DNA of 64,000 nucleotides, from positions 186,001-250,000 of the forward strand of contig NZ_SNYO01000005.1 in NCBI RefSeq assembly GCF_004363095.1, given 5' to 3'. The notes below the pieces were generated by a model that saw only the letters and a program-made list of their open reading frames with translations, searched no databases and was not told where the DNA came from. Made by a program: the position numbers and the translations under genes. Shown in pieces: positions 22,414 through 29,726 of the stretch (positions within the stretch are counted from its first letter, which is position 1; each line of letters opens with the position of its first letter). This stretch comes from Actinomycetospora succinea. Lineage in GTDB: Bacteria > Actinomycetota > Actinomycetes > Mycobacteriales > Pseudonocardiaceae.

Positions 22414-23635
22414 CGTCCAGCGCCCGGAACGCCGGCGCGACGAGCGCCAGCACCGCCGCGACGCCGACGAAGCCAGCGAGGACCAGCCCCGCGACCGGCA
22501 GCCCGGCGCCGGCCGCGACCGCCGCGAGCGGGGCGTTCGTCATCGCCGGCGCGGCGAGCGTGACCGTGTTCTGCGCGCCGAGAACGCGCCCGCGCATGAC
22601 GTCGGGCGTGGCCTCCACGATGACCACGCCGAGGAGCGCCCCCGCCGGGGCGTAGGTGAGCCCGACGACCACCGCGCCGGCGAGCACCACCCACGGCGCG
22701 GCCATGCTGCCGACCGCGCCGAACCCGGCGAGCGTGCCGAGCATCCCGACGACGAACCACGTCCGCCGCGCCAGCCGCCCGGCGACGGCGGCGTAGAGCG
22801 CCGAGCCGGCGATGCTGCCGCCCGCGATCGCCGACAGCGTCAGCCCGGTGAGACCCGCGAGGCCCTCGCCCGTGAAGTAGGCGGGCATCAGGGTGCTCTG
22901 CAGGGCCCCGAGGACGGCGGCGAGCACCGACGTCAGCAGCGTCGCGCCCAGCACCAGGCGCTGGCGGGCGAGGAAGCGCCAGGCGTCGACGAGGTCGACC
23001 ACGGCGCGCCGGACCGACGAGCCCGCCTGCCGCTCCCGGGCGGGCACCGCACCGGCGCGCGGGTCGATGACCAGCGCCGTCAGCGCGGCGAGCAGGCTCG
23101 TCGTGGCCGTCGCGAGCATGACCATCGGCGTCAGCCCGAGCACGGCGACGAGCAGCCCGCCGAGGCCGGGACCGGCGAGGATGAGCACGTTGCCGACCGT
23201 CTCGCGGGTGGCGACGAGCCTGTCCAGGGAGTCCGGCCCGAGGCGCGCGAGGGCCGGCAGCAGCGTCTCGCGCGCCGTCATGCCCGGCACGCGGATCACC
23301 GCGCCGAGCACGCCGAGCACCAGGAACCAGCCCATGGTGAGCCCGACGAGGGCGTCGACGACCGGCAGCGCGGCCACCGTGCCGGCGGCGAGCAGGTCGC
23401 CGGCGATCGAGACCCACCGGCGGTCGACGCGGTCGACGAGCAGCCCGGAGACGAGGCCGGCGATCGCGGCAGCGGTCGTCGTCGCCGTCGCGAGGACGCC
23501 GGCGGCGAGGACGTCGCCGGTCCGCGCGAGCACGATCAGCGGCAGCACGACCGACGCGATCCCCTGGCCGAGCAGCGAGAGCCCGTAGGAGACGAAGAAG
23601 ATCGTGCTGCTGGCGCGGGTCCGGTCGCCCGTCAT
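22319..23635 (-). CDS. MFS exporter, divergent from merR
   Basis: A 438-residue major facilitator with about 12 helices, of the EntS/tetracycline-like MFS_3 type. The helix 1 region is FFVSYGLSLLGQGIASVVL. The helix 2-3 loop is LLVDRVDRRWVSIAGD, a form of the DR-rich MFS signature. The C-terminal tail is unusually polar (RTTSRPDAPTGAR) and lies in the overlap with the DUF2332 gene. ATG 23635 follows GGGAGGAACGAG. Its divergent pairing with a MerR regulator suggests drug-inducible efflux. Confidence 0.85.
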   Translation of the reverse strand: MTGDRTRASSTIFFVSYGLSLLGQGIASVVLPLIVLARTGDVLAAGVLATATTTAAAIAGLVSGLLVDRVDRRWVSIAGDLLAAGTVAALPVVDALVGLTMGWFLVLGVLGAVIRVPGMTARETLLPALARLGPDSLDRLVATRETVGNVLILAGPGLGGLLVAVLGLTPMVMLATATTSLLAALTALVIDPRAGAVPARERQAGSSVRRAVVDLVDAWRFLARQRLVLGATLLTSVLAAVLGALQSTLMPAYFTGEGLAGLTGLTLSAIAGGSIAGSALYAAVAGRLARRTWFVVGMLGTLAGFGAVGSMAAPWVVLAGAVVVGLTYAPAGALLGVVIVEATPDVMRGRVLGAQNTVTLAAPAMTNAPLAAVAAGAGLPVAGLVLAGFVGVAAVLALVAPAFRALDVRATPATPRPDGPDPALLRTTSRPDAPTGAR

Positions 23636-23726
23636 CTCGTTCCTCCCGTCGAGCCGTGACGGGACACAGCACGCACCCGGCCGTCGGGGCACACTCAAGA
23701 TCGAGGGGACGTGACGCAGACCACTC

Positions 23727-23757
23727 TTGACCATGCCGTAGCGGCACGGTCTGCACT
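23727..23757 (+). promoter_or_regulatory. MerR-type operator promoter of the merR gene
   Basis: A -35 TTGACC (23727-23732), a dyad GACCATGCCG-TAG-CGGCACGGTC (23729-23751, one mismatch), and TGCACT (23752-23757) after a 19-base spacer. The long spacer with a central inverted repeat is the hallmark of MerR-activated promoters. It faces the regulator gene, so it is autoregulatory and lies in the shared control region of the MFS exporter. Confidence 0.7.
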
Positions 23758-23793
23758 GTGCGGGTACGCCGCCGCGATCAGGAGGACGGACCC

Positions 23794-24546
23794 ATGGGGT
23801 GGAGCACCCGCCAGCTCGCCGAGCTCACCGGGACGACGCTGCGGGCGGTGCGGCACTACCACGAGGTGGGGCTGCTGGAGGAGCCCGAGCGGCGCGCCAA
23901 CGGCTACAAGCAGTACGGCGTGGCGCACCTCGTGCGGGTGCTGCGGATCAAGCGCCTGACCGACCTCGGGTTCTCGCTCGCGCAGATCCAGGAGATGGGC
24001 GACGCCGACGACCACCCCGAGCAGGCGCTGCGCACCCTCGACGCCGAGCTCGCCGAGACGATCGAGCGGCTGCAGCGCGCGCGGGTGGAGCTCGGCCTGA
24101 TCCTCAACCAGGCGGTGCCGACCGACCTGCCGCCCGAGCTCGCCGCGGCCGCGAAGAACGTCAAGCTCTCCGACGCCGACCGGTCCTTCTCGGTGGTCAT
24201 GAGCCGCGTGCTCGGGTCGCAGGGCCTGGAGGCGTACGCGGAGCTGCTCCAGGACAGTCCCCAGGACCCGTCGTTCCAGGAGTTCGACGACCTGCCCGTC
24301 GACGCCGACGAGGCCGCGCGCCAGGACCTCGCCGAGCGGATGGCCGGGCCCACCCGCGCGGTCCGCGTCGCCCACCCCGTGCCCGACATCGCGACCGACG
24401 GCCCGCTCGGGCGCAAGCGGGCCGGCGAGACCATCGGCACGGCGATGCGCGAGCTCTACTCCCGCGCGCAGATCGACGTCCTGGTCCGCCTGGAGGCCGA
24501 GATCAAGAAGCTCGAGGCGGCGGAGTCGGGGTCAGGCCAGGTATGA
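23794..24546 (+). CDS. MerR-family regulator with effector domain
   Basis: A 250-residue regulator. The N-terminal winged helix is STRQLAELTGTTLRAVRHYH, then EVGLLEEPERRANGYKQYG. A dimerisation coiled coil follows (DAELAETIERLQRARVELGL, about 87-106). An effector domain of about 130 residues has no cysteine metal site, so the signal is probably organic, as in multidrug-sensing relatives. ATG 23794 is set by AGGAGGACGGACCC. The operator just upstream and the divergent MFS gene form a compact inducible efflux unit. Confidence 0.87.
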   Translation: MGWSTRQLAELTGTTLRAVRHYHEVGLLEEPERRANGYKQYGVAHLVRVLRIKRLTDLGFSLAQIQEMGDADDHPEQALRTLDAELAETIERLQRARVELGLILNQAVPTDLPPELAAAAKNVKLSDADRSFSVVMSRVLGSQGLEAYAELLQDSPQDPSFQEFDDLPVDADEAARQDLAERMAGPTRAVRVAHPVPDIATDGPLGRKRAGETIGTAMRELYSRAQIDVLVRLEAEIKKLEAAESGSGQV

Positions 24547-25197
24547 CGTGTCGTTCACCAGCCGCACCGAGGCGCCGCCGTCGGGCCAGAACTCGACGAC
24601 CGACAGGCACGCCAGGTCGAGGTGCAGCCGGTAGAGCAGCTGCGGGCCGGCGTCCAGGGCGCGGCGCAGGATCAGCTTGATCGGCGTGACGTGGCTGACG
24701 ATCACCACGGTCTGCCCGGGGAAGCGGCCCAGGACGTCGTCGAGGGCGGCGTCCACGCGGCCGGCGACGAGGTCGAAGCTCTCGCCCCCGGGTGGGCTGA
24801 CGGCGCTGTCGCCGAGCCAGGCGCGGTGGACCTCGGGGTCCTGCGCGGCGGCCTCGGAGAAGGTCAGGCCCTCCCAGGTGCCGAAGTCGGTCTCGGTGAG
24901 GCGCTCGTCGACGGTGACGCCGAGGCCGAGGACGCCCGCGACGGGCTCGGCGGTCTGACGGGCCCGCAGGAGCGGCGAGCTGATCACCGCTCGGATGTGG
25001 CTGTCGGCGGCGACGTGGCGGGCGGCGAGCGCGGTGGCCGCGGCCGCCGCCTGCTCGAGCCCCTCGCGGGTCAGCTCGGGGTTGCCGCGCCCCGAGTAGC
25101 GGCGCTCCACCGACAGCGGGCTCTGCCCGTGGCGCAGCAGCAGGACCCGCGTCGGTGCGGTGCTCCCGCGCCCGGTCCAGGAGCCGGCGGTGGTCAT
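24532..25197 (-). CDS. Histidine phosphatase, lacking the usual RNase H half
   Basis: A 221-residue phosphoglycerate mutase-like histidine phosphatase. The catalytic motif is LLLRHGQSPLS (His about residue 23). The second Arg/Glu cluster is TETDFGTWEGLTF, and the late His is VIVSHVTPIK. In mycobacteria the orthologous position (Rv2228c) encodes a fusion of RNase HI with this domain, acting on alpha-ribazole phosphate. Here only a 17-residue lead (MTTAGSWTGRGSTAPTR) precedes the phosphatase, so the RNase H domain is absent. It overlaps the zinc-ribbon gene by ATGA and the convergent merR stop by 15 bases. Confidence 0.85.
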   Translation of the reverse strand: MTTAGSWTGRGSTAPTRVLLLRHGQSPLSVERRYSGRGNPELTREGLEQAAAAATALAARHVAADSHIRAVISSPLLRARQTAEPVAGVLGLGVTVDERLTETDFGTWEGLTFSEAAAQDPEVHRAWLGDSAVSPPGGESFDLVAGRVDAALDDVLGRFPGQTVVIVSHVTPIKLILRRALDAGPQLLYRLHLDLACLSVVEFWPDGGASVRLVNDTSYLA

Positions 25198-25934
25198 GCG
25201 GTCGCTCCCTTGGCCGTCCGGACCACGATCGCCCCGCACTGCTCGCAGCGCACCACGTCGTCGGGCGCCGCCGCGCCGACGTCGCGCAGCTCGCTGCGGT
25301 CCATCTCCAGGCGGCAGGCGCCGCAGCGGTTGCCGACCAGCTCCCCGGCCCCGGTGCCCGAGCGGGCCCGGAGCTGGTCGTAGAGCCCGACGAGGTCCGC
25401 GGGCAGGTCCTTGGCGAGCTCGGTCCGCTCGGCGCCCCGGCGCTCCTCGAGGACGTCGAGGTCGCCGAGCACGCCGTCGCGGCGCTCGACGGCGTCGGTC
25501 AGGGAGGTCTCGGCGGTGTCGAGCTCGGTCTGCTCGTGGGCGAGGTCGGTCTCGGCGGCGTCGAGGCGCTCCATGACCTCGAGCTGCTCGTCCTCCAGCA
25601 CCCCGCGGCGGCGGGCGAGGGTGTCGAGCTCGTGGGAGAGGTCGGTCATCTGCTTGGCCGAGACGCTGCCGGAGTCCATGAGCCCGCGGTCGCGCTCCTC
25701 GCGCGTGCGGACCTGGTTGACCTCCTGCTCGAGCTTGGCGACCTCGCGGCCGAGGTCGCTGACCGACGTCTTCGCGCGCACGACCGCGTCGCGGTGGGCC
25801 CGCACCGTCGTCTCGGCCTCCTCCACCGCCGTCTGCTCGGGCAGCGTGCGCCGGCGGTGCTGGGCGCGGGCGAGCTCGGCGTCGAGCGCGGCCAGGTCGA
25901 GCAGGCGGCGCTGGGCGGTGGGGTCGGCCTTCAT
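25194..25934 (-). CDS. C4 zinc-ribbon coiled-coil protein (Rv2229c-like)
   Basis: A 246-residue protein: a long antiparallel coiled coil (about residues 5-180, rich in Glu, Arg and Leu heptads) followed by a C-terminal four-cysteine zinc ribbon (NRCGACRLEM and VRCEQCGAIVV). This matches the conserved family next to Nif3 in actinobacteria and resembles CT398/FlaE-type zinc ribbons thought to act in nucleic-acid or assembly roles. Start and stop overlap both neighbours as ATGA, giving a tight three-gene operon nif3-ribbon-phosphatase. Confidence 0.87.
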   Translation of the reverse strand: MKADPTAQRRLLDLAALDAELARAQHRRRTLPEQTAVEEAETTVRAHRDAVVRAKTSVSDLGREVAKLEQEVNQVRTREERDRGLMDSGSVSAKQMTDLSHELDTLARRRGVLEDEQLEVMERLDAAETDLAHEQTELDTAETSLTDAVERRDGVLGDLDVLEERRGAERTELAKDLPADLVGLYDQLRARSGTGAGELVGNRCGACRLEMDRSELRDVGAAAPDDVVRCEQCGAIVVRTAKGATA

Positions 25935-26767
25935 GGGATCAGGGCTCCTGACGGGGCACCGACGGTCCACGCGTCGGTGCGGATGGTCGACACGGTGATG
26001 TCCAGGTCGGGCGCGGCCCGGGCGAGCACGGCCGCGGCCTGCGCGCACCAGGGGTGCTCGGAGGCCCAGTGCGCGACGTCGACGAGGGCGGGGGCGCCGG
26101 GCTCGGCGAGGTGGTCGGTGGCGGGGTGGTGGCGCAGGTCGGCGGTGACGTAGACGTCGACCCCGGCCGCGCGGGCGAGGTGGAGCATCGAGTCGCCGGC
26201 GCCGCCGGAGAGGGCGACCCTGCTGATCATCGTCGCCGGGTCGCCGGCGGCGCGCACGCCCCACGCGGTCGCGGGGAGGGCGTGGGCGACCCTCGTCGCG
26301 AAGGCGTCCAGCGTCTCGGGCTGCTCCAGGGTGCCGATCCGTCCGATGCCGACCGTGCCGTCGTCCTCGGGCGCGAGGGGGCGCTCGACGGTGACGCCGA
26401 GCGCGTCGGCGAGGGCGTCGGACACCCCGGGGTTCGCGGCGTCGGCGTTGGTGTGCGCGGTGAACAGGGCCACGCCGCCGCGGATGAGCCGGTGGATCGC
26501 GGAGCCCTTCGGCGCCGTGGTGGCGACGGCGTGCACGCCGCGCAGCAGCAGGGGGTGGTGGGTGACGAGGAGATCCGTGCCGGTCTCCAGGGCCTCGTCG
26601 ATGACCGCCGGCAGCGGGTCCACGGCGATCAGCACCCGGCGCACCGGCGCGGCCGGATCGCCGACCGAGAGCCCCACCGCGTCCCAGTCGTGCGCCAGCG
26701 CCGGCGGGTACGCGGCCTCGAGCGCGGCGACGGCGTCGGCGACGGTCGTCGTGGGGGCGGTGATCAT
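25931..26767 (-). CDS. Nif3-like dinuclear metal center protein
   Basis: A 278-residue member of the Nif3/YqfO/YbgI family, toroidal hexamers with a dinuclear metal site. Motifs are NxD-type HDWDAVGLSVGD, the metal-binding VTHHPLLLRG (about residues 68-77), ALFTAHTNADAANPG, and a late His/Glu pair in ALVDVAHWASEHPW. A role as GTP cyclohydrolase I-like or thiol-metal protein has been proposed, but the function is not settled. It is first in the operon with the zinc-ribbon and phosphatase genes. Confidence 0.9.
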   Translation of the reverse strand: MITAPTTTVADAVAALEAAYPPALAHDWDAVGLSVGDPAAPVRRVLIAVDPLPAVIDEALETGTDLLVTHHPLLLRGVHAVATTAPKGSAIHRLIRGGVALFTAHTNADAANPGVSDALADALGVTVERPLAPEDDGTVGIGRIGTLEQPETLDAFATRVAHALPATAWGVRAAGDPATMISRVALSGGAGDSMLHLARAAGVDVYVTADLRHHPATDHLAEPGAPALVDVAHWASEHPWCAQAAAVLARAAPDLDITVSTIRTDAWTVGAPSGALIP

Positions 26768-26824
26768 GACCGCCCATTCTGCCCACCGGCGCGGTGGTGT
26801 CCCGGTGCGGGCGCGCGGGGTGCT

Positions 26825-26847
26825 GCAGCGAACGTGGCATTCGCTGC
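26825..26847. repeat. Palindrome GCAGCGAA-N7-TTCGCTGC
   Basis: Perfect 8-bp arms (26825-26832 and 26840-26847) in the 243-base divergent spacer between nif3 and the gene at 27011. The GCAGCGA core recurs in the palindromes at 27478 and 27510, suggesting one family of short palindromic elements. The rest of the spacer has GTACCCC-rich low-complexity DNA and no gene. Confidence 0.55.
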
Positions 26848-27010
26848 TTCTATGCGTTCGAAGTCCCCGTTCGCGGCGTCGGCGGGGCGTACCCCCGGTC
26901 GATCCGAGGGCGTACCCCTCGGCAGCGGGGGCATGCCCCCTCGTGGCCCGGACGACGCCGGATCAGCCTCGTGAGCAGGGGGAACACGCCGCCGTCGACG
27001 AGGGGGAACC

Positions 27011-27475
27011 ATGACCACCACAGCACCCGACACGATCGTGACGAGGAGCCGGCGGGCGCTCGGTGTCGCGGCCGAACGCTGGTGGGCTCCGCTGCGCCGC
27101 GGCCCCGGTGCCGTGAGGCACTCCGTGGCCGGTCAGCGGCGCCACGCCATCCACGCGCGCTGGCGCGACGCCGTCGCGGAGATCGGCCTGTCGGAGCGGA
27201 TGTACCTCTCCGGCCGCGTCCACCGCGTCGAACCGCGCATCACCCAGGTGGTCCTCGGCCGGTCGGAGCGCTTCACGATCCGGCTCGGGGCCGGCCAGAC
27301 GTTCGACGACGTCGCGACCCACGGGAAGGCCATCGCGCGGGCGTTCGAGGTGCCCCGCATCCGCCTGACGGAGCTCGCCGACGACCTCCTCGAGATCGAG
27401 CTGCTGCCCTCCGCCGCCTCCGTGCCGGCACGCCCGACGGCGGCGATGCTGCGCCGGCCCGCGGTGGCCGCCTGA
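27011..27475 (+). CDS. Uncharacterised protein resembling a pre-FtsK domain
   Basis: A 154-residue soluble protein, basic at the N-terminus (RRALGVAAERWWAPLRR). Its second half (VHRVEPRITQVVLGRSERF, then TIRLGAGQTFDDVATHGKAIA and VPRIRLTELADDLLEIEL) resembles the beta-alpha-beta domain in front of FtsK/SpoIIIE-type translocases of actinomycete integrative elements. No motor domain follows. It may be a free-standing version or the remains of a mobile element. GAGGGGGAACC precedes the ATG. The family link is by eye only. Confidence 0.5.
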   Translation: MTTTAPDTIVTRSRRALGVAAERWWAPLRRGPGAVRHSVAGQRRHAIHARWRDAVAEIGLSERMYLSGRVHRVEPRITQVVLGRSERFTIRLGAGQTFDDVATHGKAIARAFEVPRIRLTELADDLLEIELLPSAASVPARPTAAMLRRPAVAA

Positions 27476-27477
27476 CC

Positions 27478-27528
27478 GCAGCGAGGGACTCCCTCGCTGC
27501 GTCAGAGGCAGCGAGGGCGCCCCTCGCT
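27478..27528. repeat. Double palindrome of the GCAGCGAGGG family
   Basis: GCAGCGAGGGA-C-TCCCTCGCTGC (27478-27500) has perfect 11-bp arms around one base. AGCGAGGG-CGC-CCCTCGCT (27510-27528) follows nine bases later. Both fall directly after the stop codon at 27475 and could terminate transcription. The same GCGAGGG/CCCTCGC core appears at 30639. Confidence 0.75.
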
Positions 27529-27550
27529 CGTCGCGCGCCGCACCGGGATC

Positions 27551-28012
27551 ATGGCGTCCGTGCACGTCGTCTTCGTCTGTTCGGGCAACATCTGCCGCTC
27601 GCCGGTCGCGGAGAAGGTGTTCCGCGCGCGGCTGGCCGACGCCGGTCTGACCGACGCGGTGACGGTCAGCAGCGCCGGGACCGGGGACTGGCACGTCGGC
27701 GAGCCGATGGACCGGCGCGCGGCGGCCACGTTGCGGGACCGGGGCTACGAGACGCGGCACCGCGCGCGTCAGATCGACCCCGACCTGCTCGCCGCGGACC
27801 TGCTCGTCGCCGCCACGCGGGACCACGCCCGCGACCTCGTCTCGGCGGGCGCCGACCCCGAGCGCGTCGTGCTGCTGCGCGCCTTCGACCCCGAGGCACC
27901 CGAGGGCGCCGAGGTGCCCGACCCGTACTACGGCGGCCCCGGCGGGTTCGACGAGGTGATGGACATGGTCGAGGCGGCGATGCCGGGGCTGGTCGCGCGG
28001 GTCGCGCCGTGA
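27551..28012 (+). CDS. ptpA: Low-molecular-weight protein-tyrosine phosphatase
   Basis: A 153-residue LMW-PTP. The P-loop VFVCSGNICRS places the nucleophile at Cys10 and the phosphate-binding Arg at 16. The general acid is Asp124 in VPDPYYGG. It is very like mycobacterial PtpA (Rv2234), and as in Mycobacterium it lies upstream of a SURF1 gene. It dephosphorylates phosphotyrosine, often of host or cell-wall targets; the physiological substrate here is unknown. Its TGA overlaps the kinase-like gene's GTG. Confidence 0.9.
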   Translation: MASVHVVFVCSGNICRSPVAEKVFRARLADAGLTDAVTVSSAGTGDWHVGEPMDRRAAATLRDRGYETRHRARQIDPDLLAADLLVAATRDHARDLVSAGADPERVVLLRAFDPEAPEGAEVPDPYYGGPGGFDEVMDMVEAAMPGLVARVAP

Positions 28013-28806
28013 CGTCGGTCGGGTCGCTGCTCGCCGGGACCGGCGGCGGCGTGCAGATGGCCACGCTCGACGACGGGACCGAGGTCGTCGTCAAGTCCGC
28101 GGAGCCGTCCGCGATCGCCGCCGAGGCCGCCGGGCTGCGCTGGCTCGCCGATCCCGGCACCGTGGGCGTGCCGGAGGTGCTCGGGGAGACCGAGGGCCGG
28201 ATGGTGTCGACGCGCGTGCCGTCGGGTCGCGCCGACCGCGACGCCGCCGAGACGTTCGGGCGCGGGCTCGCCGCGCTGCACGCCGCCGGCGCATCCGCCT
28301 TCGGCGCACCACCGCCCGGCGGGCCGGTGCACGCGTGGATCGGCGAGGCGCGGATGGTCAACGAGACCGGCGAGCACTGGCCGTCGTGGTACGCCGAGCA
28401 CCGCGTCCTCCCCCACGCCCGCCGGGCGCTGCGCGGCGACGACCTCGCCCTCGTCGAACGGGCCTGCGCGCGCTTCGACGACGTCGCCGGGCCGTCCGAG
28501 CCGCCGGCGCGCCTGCACGGGGACCTGTGGACGGGGAACGTGCTGTGGTCCGGCGGGCGGGGATGGGTGATCGACCCGGCCGCGCACGGCGGGCACCGCG
28601 AGACCGACCTCGCCATGCTCGCGCTCTTCGGCGCGCCCGAGCTGGAGACGATCCTCGCCGCGTACGACGAAGCCGCGCCGCTGGCCGACGGCTGGCGGGA
28701 CCGCGTCGGGCTGCACCAGCTCTGGCCGCTGCTCGTGCACGCGGAGCTCTTCGGGGGCGGGTACGGCGACCGGGCGCTCACCGTCTGTTCGCGGATCGCG
28801 TCGTAA
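28009..28806 (+). CDS. Fructosamine kinase-family protein
   Basis: A 265-residue aminoglycoside phosphotransferase-fold kinase of the fructosamine-3-kinase family. The nucleotide lysine is in EVVVKSAE, the catalytic loop is RLHGDLWTGNVLW (Asp as base, Asn for Mg), and the metal motif is WVIDPAAHGG. These enzymes phosphorylate ketosamines on glycated proteins or free sugars so that they fall apart. It is translationally coupled to ptpA (GTGA) and followed by SURF1. Tyr-phosphatase plus fructosamine kinase is a frequent actinobacterial pair. Confidence 0.87.
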   Translation: MTSVGSLLAGTGGGVQMATLDDGTEVVVKSAEPSAIAAEAAGLRWLADPGTVGVPEVLGETEGRMVSTRVPSGRADRDAAETFGRGLAALHAAGASAFGAPPPGGPVHAWIGEARMVNETGEHWPSWYAEHRVLPHARRALRGDDLALVERACARFDDVAGPSEPPARLHGDLWTGNVLWSGGRGWVIDPAAHGGHRETDLAMLALFGAPELETILAAYDEAAPLADGWRDRVGLHQLWPLLVHAELFGGGYGDRALTVCSRIAS

Positions 28807-28815
28807 CCTGGGCCC

Positions 28816-29658
28816 GTGCGGTTCCTGCTGAAACCCGGGTGGATCGCACTGACGCTCGTCGTGGCCGCGTTCGCCTTCGCCTGCTACTACCTGCTCGCGC
28901 CGTGGCAGTTCCACCGCAGCGACGAGCGCGACGGCGACAACGCCGCGCTGACCAGGGCGGTCGCGACGGCGCCGGTGCCGCGCGGCGAGCTCGTCGCCCC
29001 CGGCGCGGCACCCGGCGCGGACGTGGCGTGGCGCCAGGTCACCGTCGCCGGCACGTACCGCCCGGAGGGCCAGGTGCTCGTGCGCCTGCGCAGCATCGAG
29101 GGGCACCCGGCGAGCGAGGTCATGACCCCGCTGGTCACCAGCACCGGCGAGACCGTGCTCGTCGACCGCGGGTACGTGCGCACCGACGGGCAGGGCGCGC
29201 TGCCGCCGATCCCCGCGCCGCCCGGCGGGACCGTGACGGTCGCGGGCTACCAGCGCCTCGACGAGGGCGCGCCGACCCGTCCCGCGGTCGTCGCCGACGG
29301 GCAGCGCCAGGTGTACTCGGCGGACGCCGCCACGGTCGGTGCGGCGGGCGGGATCGCGACGAGCCCGGGCTACGTGCAGCTGCTCCCCGGCCAACCCGGG
29401 GTGATCACCGCCGTCCCGCTCCCCCCGCCGGACCCGAACCCGTCGTACTCGTACGCCTGGCAGTGGCTGATCTTCGGGCTGATGGCGATCGGGGCGTGGA
29501 TCTACTTCGCGCGCCTGGAGTACCGCCGCGAGCACGGGCTCGAACCGCGGCCTCGCGACCGCCAGGACCCGCGCGACGCCGCCGACGGCACGCACTGGGA
29601 CGCGCAGGCGCCGTCGCCGACCGAGGAGAAGCTGGCGGACCGCTACGGCCGACGGTAG
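28816..29658 (+). CDS. SURF1-family cytochrome oxidase assembly protein
   Basis: A 280-residue membrane protein with one N-terminal helix (WIALTLVVAAFAFACYYLLA) and one C-terminal helix (AWQWLIFGLMAIGAWIYFA) around a periplasmic domain, the SURF1 layout. Family motifs are LAPWQFHR near the first helix, VRLRSIEGHPASEVMTPL and VLVDRGYV. It assists heme a insertion into aa3-type cytochrome c oxidase. TAACCT (28804-28809) lies six bases before the GTG and overlaps the previous stop, so a leaderless internal promoter is likely. Confidence 0.9.
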   Translation: MRFLLKPGWIALTLVVAAFAFACYYLLAPWQFHRSDERDGDNAALTRAVATAPVPRGELVAPGAAPGADVAWRQVTVAGTYRPEGQVLVRLRSIEGHPASEVMTPLVTSTGETVLVDRGYVRTDGQGALPPIPAPPGGTVTVAGYQRLDEGAPTRPAVVADGQRQVYSADAATVGAAGGIATSPGYVQLLPGQPGVITAVPLPPPDPNPSYSYAWQWLIFGLMAIGAWIYFARLEYRREHGLEPRPRDRQDPRDAADGTHWDAQAPSPTEEKLADRYGRR

Positions 29659-29701
29659 AAGATCGAGGGGGATTTGACCCTGTCGGCGTGCGGCATTGGA
29701 T

Positions 29702-29726
29702 TGTCAGCGTGGCTGCCACGCTGACA
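29702..29726. terminator. Hairpin shared by SURF1 and cobD 3' ends
   Basis: TGTCAGCGTGG (29702-29712), loop CTG, CCACGCTGACA (29716-29726): a perfect 11-bp stem between convergent genes. It includes the stop codon and last codons of cobD, so the coding end of cobD is part of the hairpin. Confidence 0.7.
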
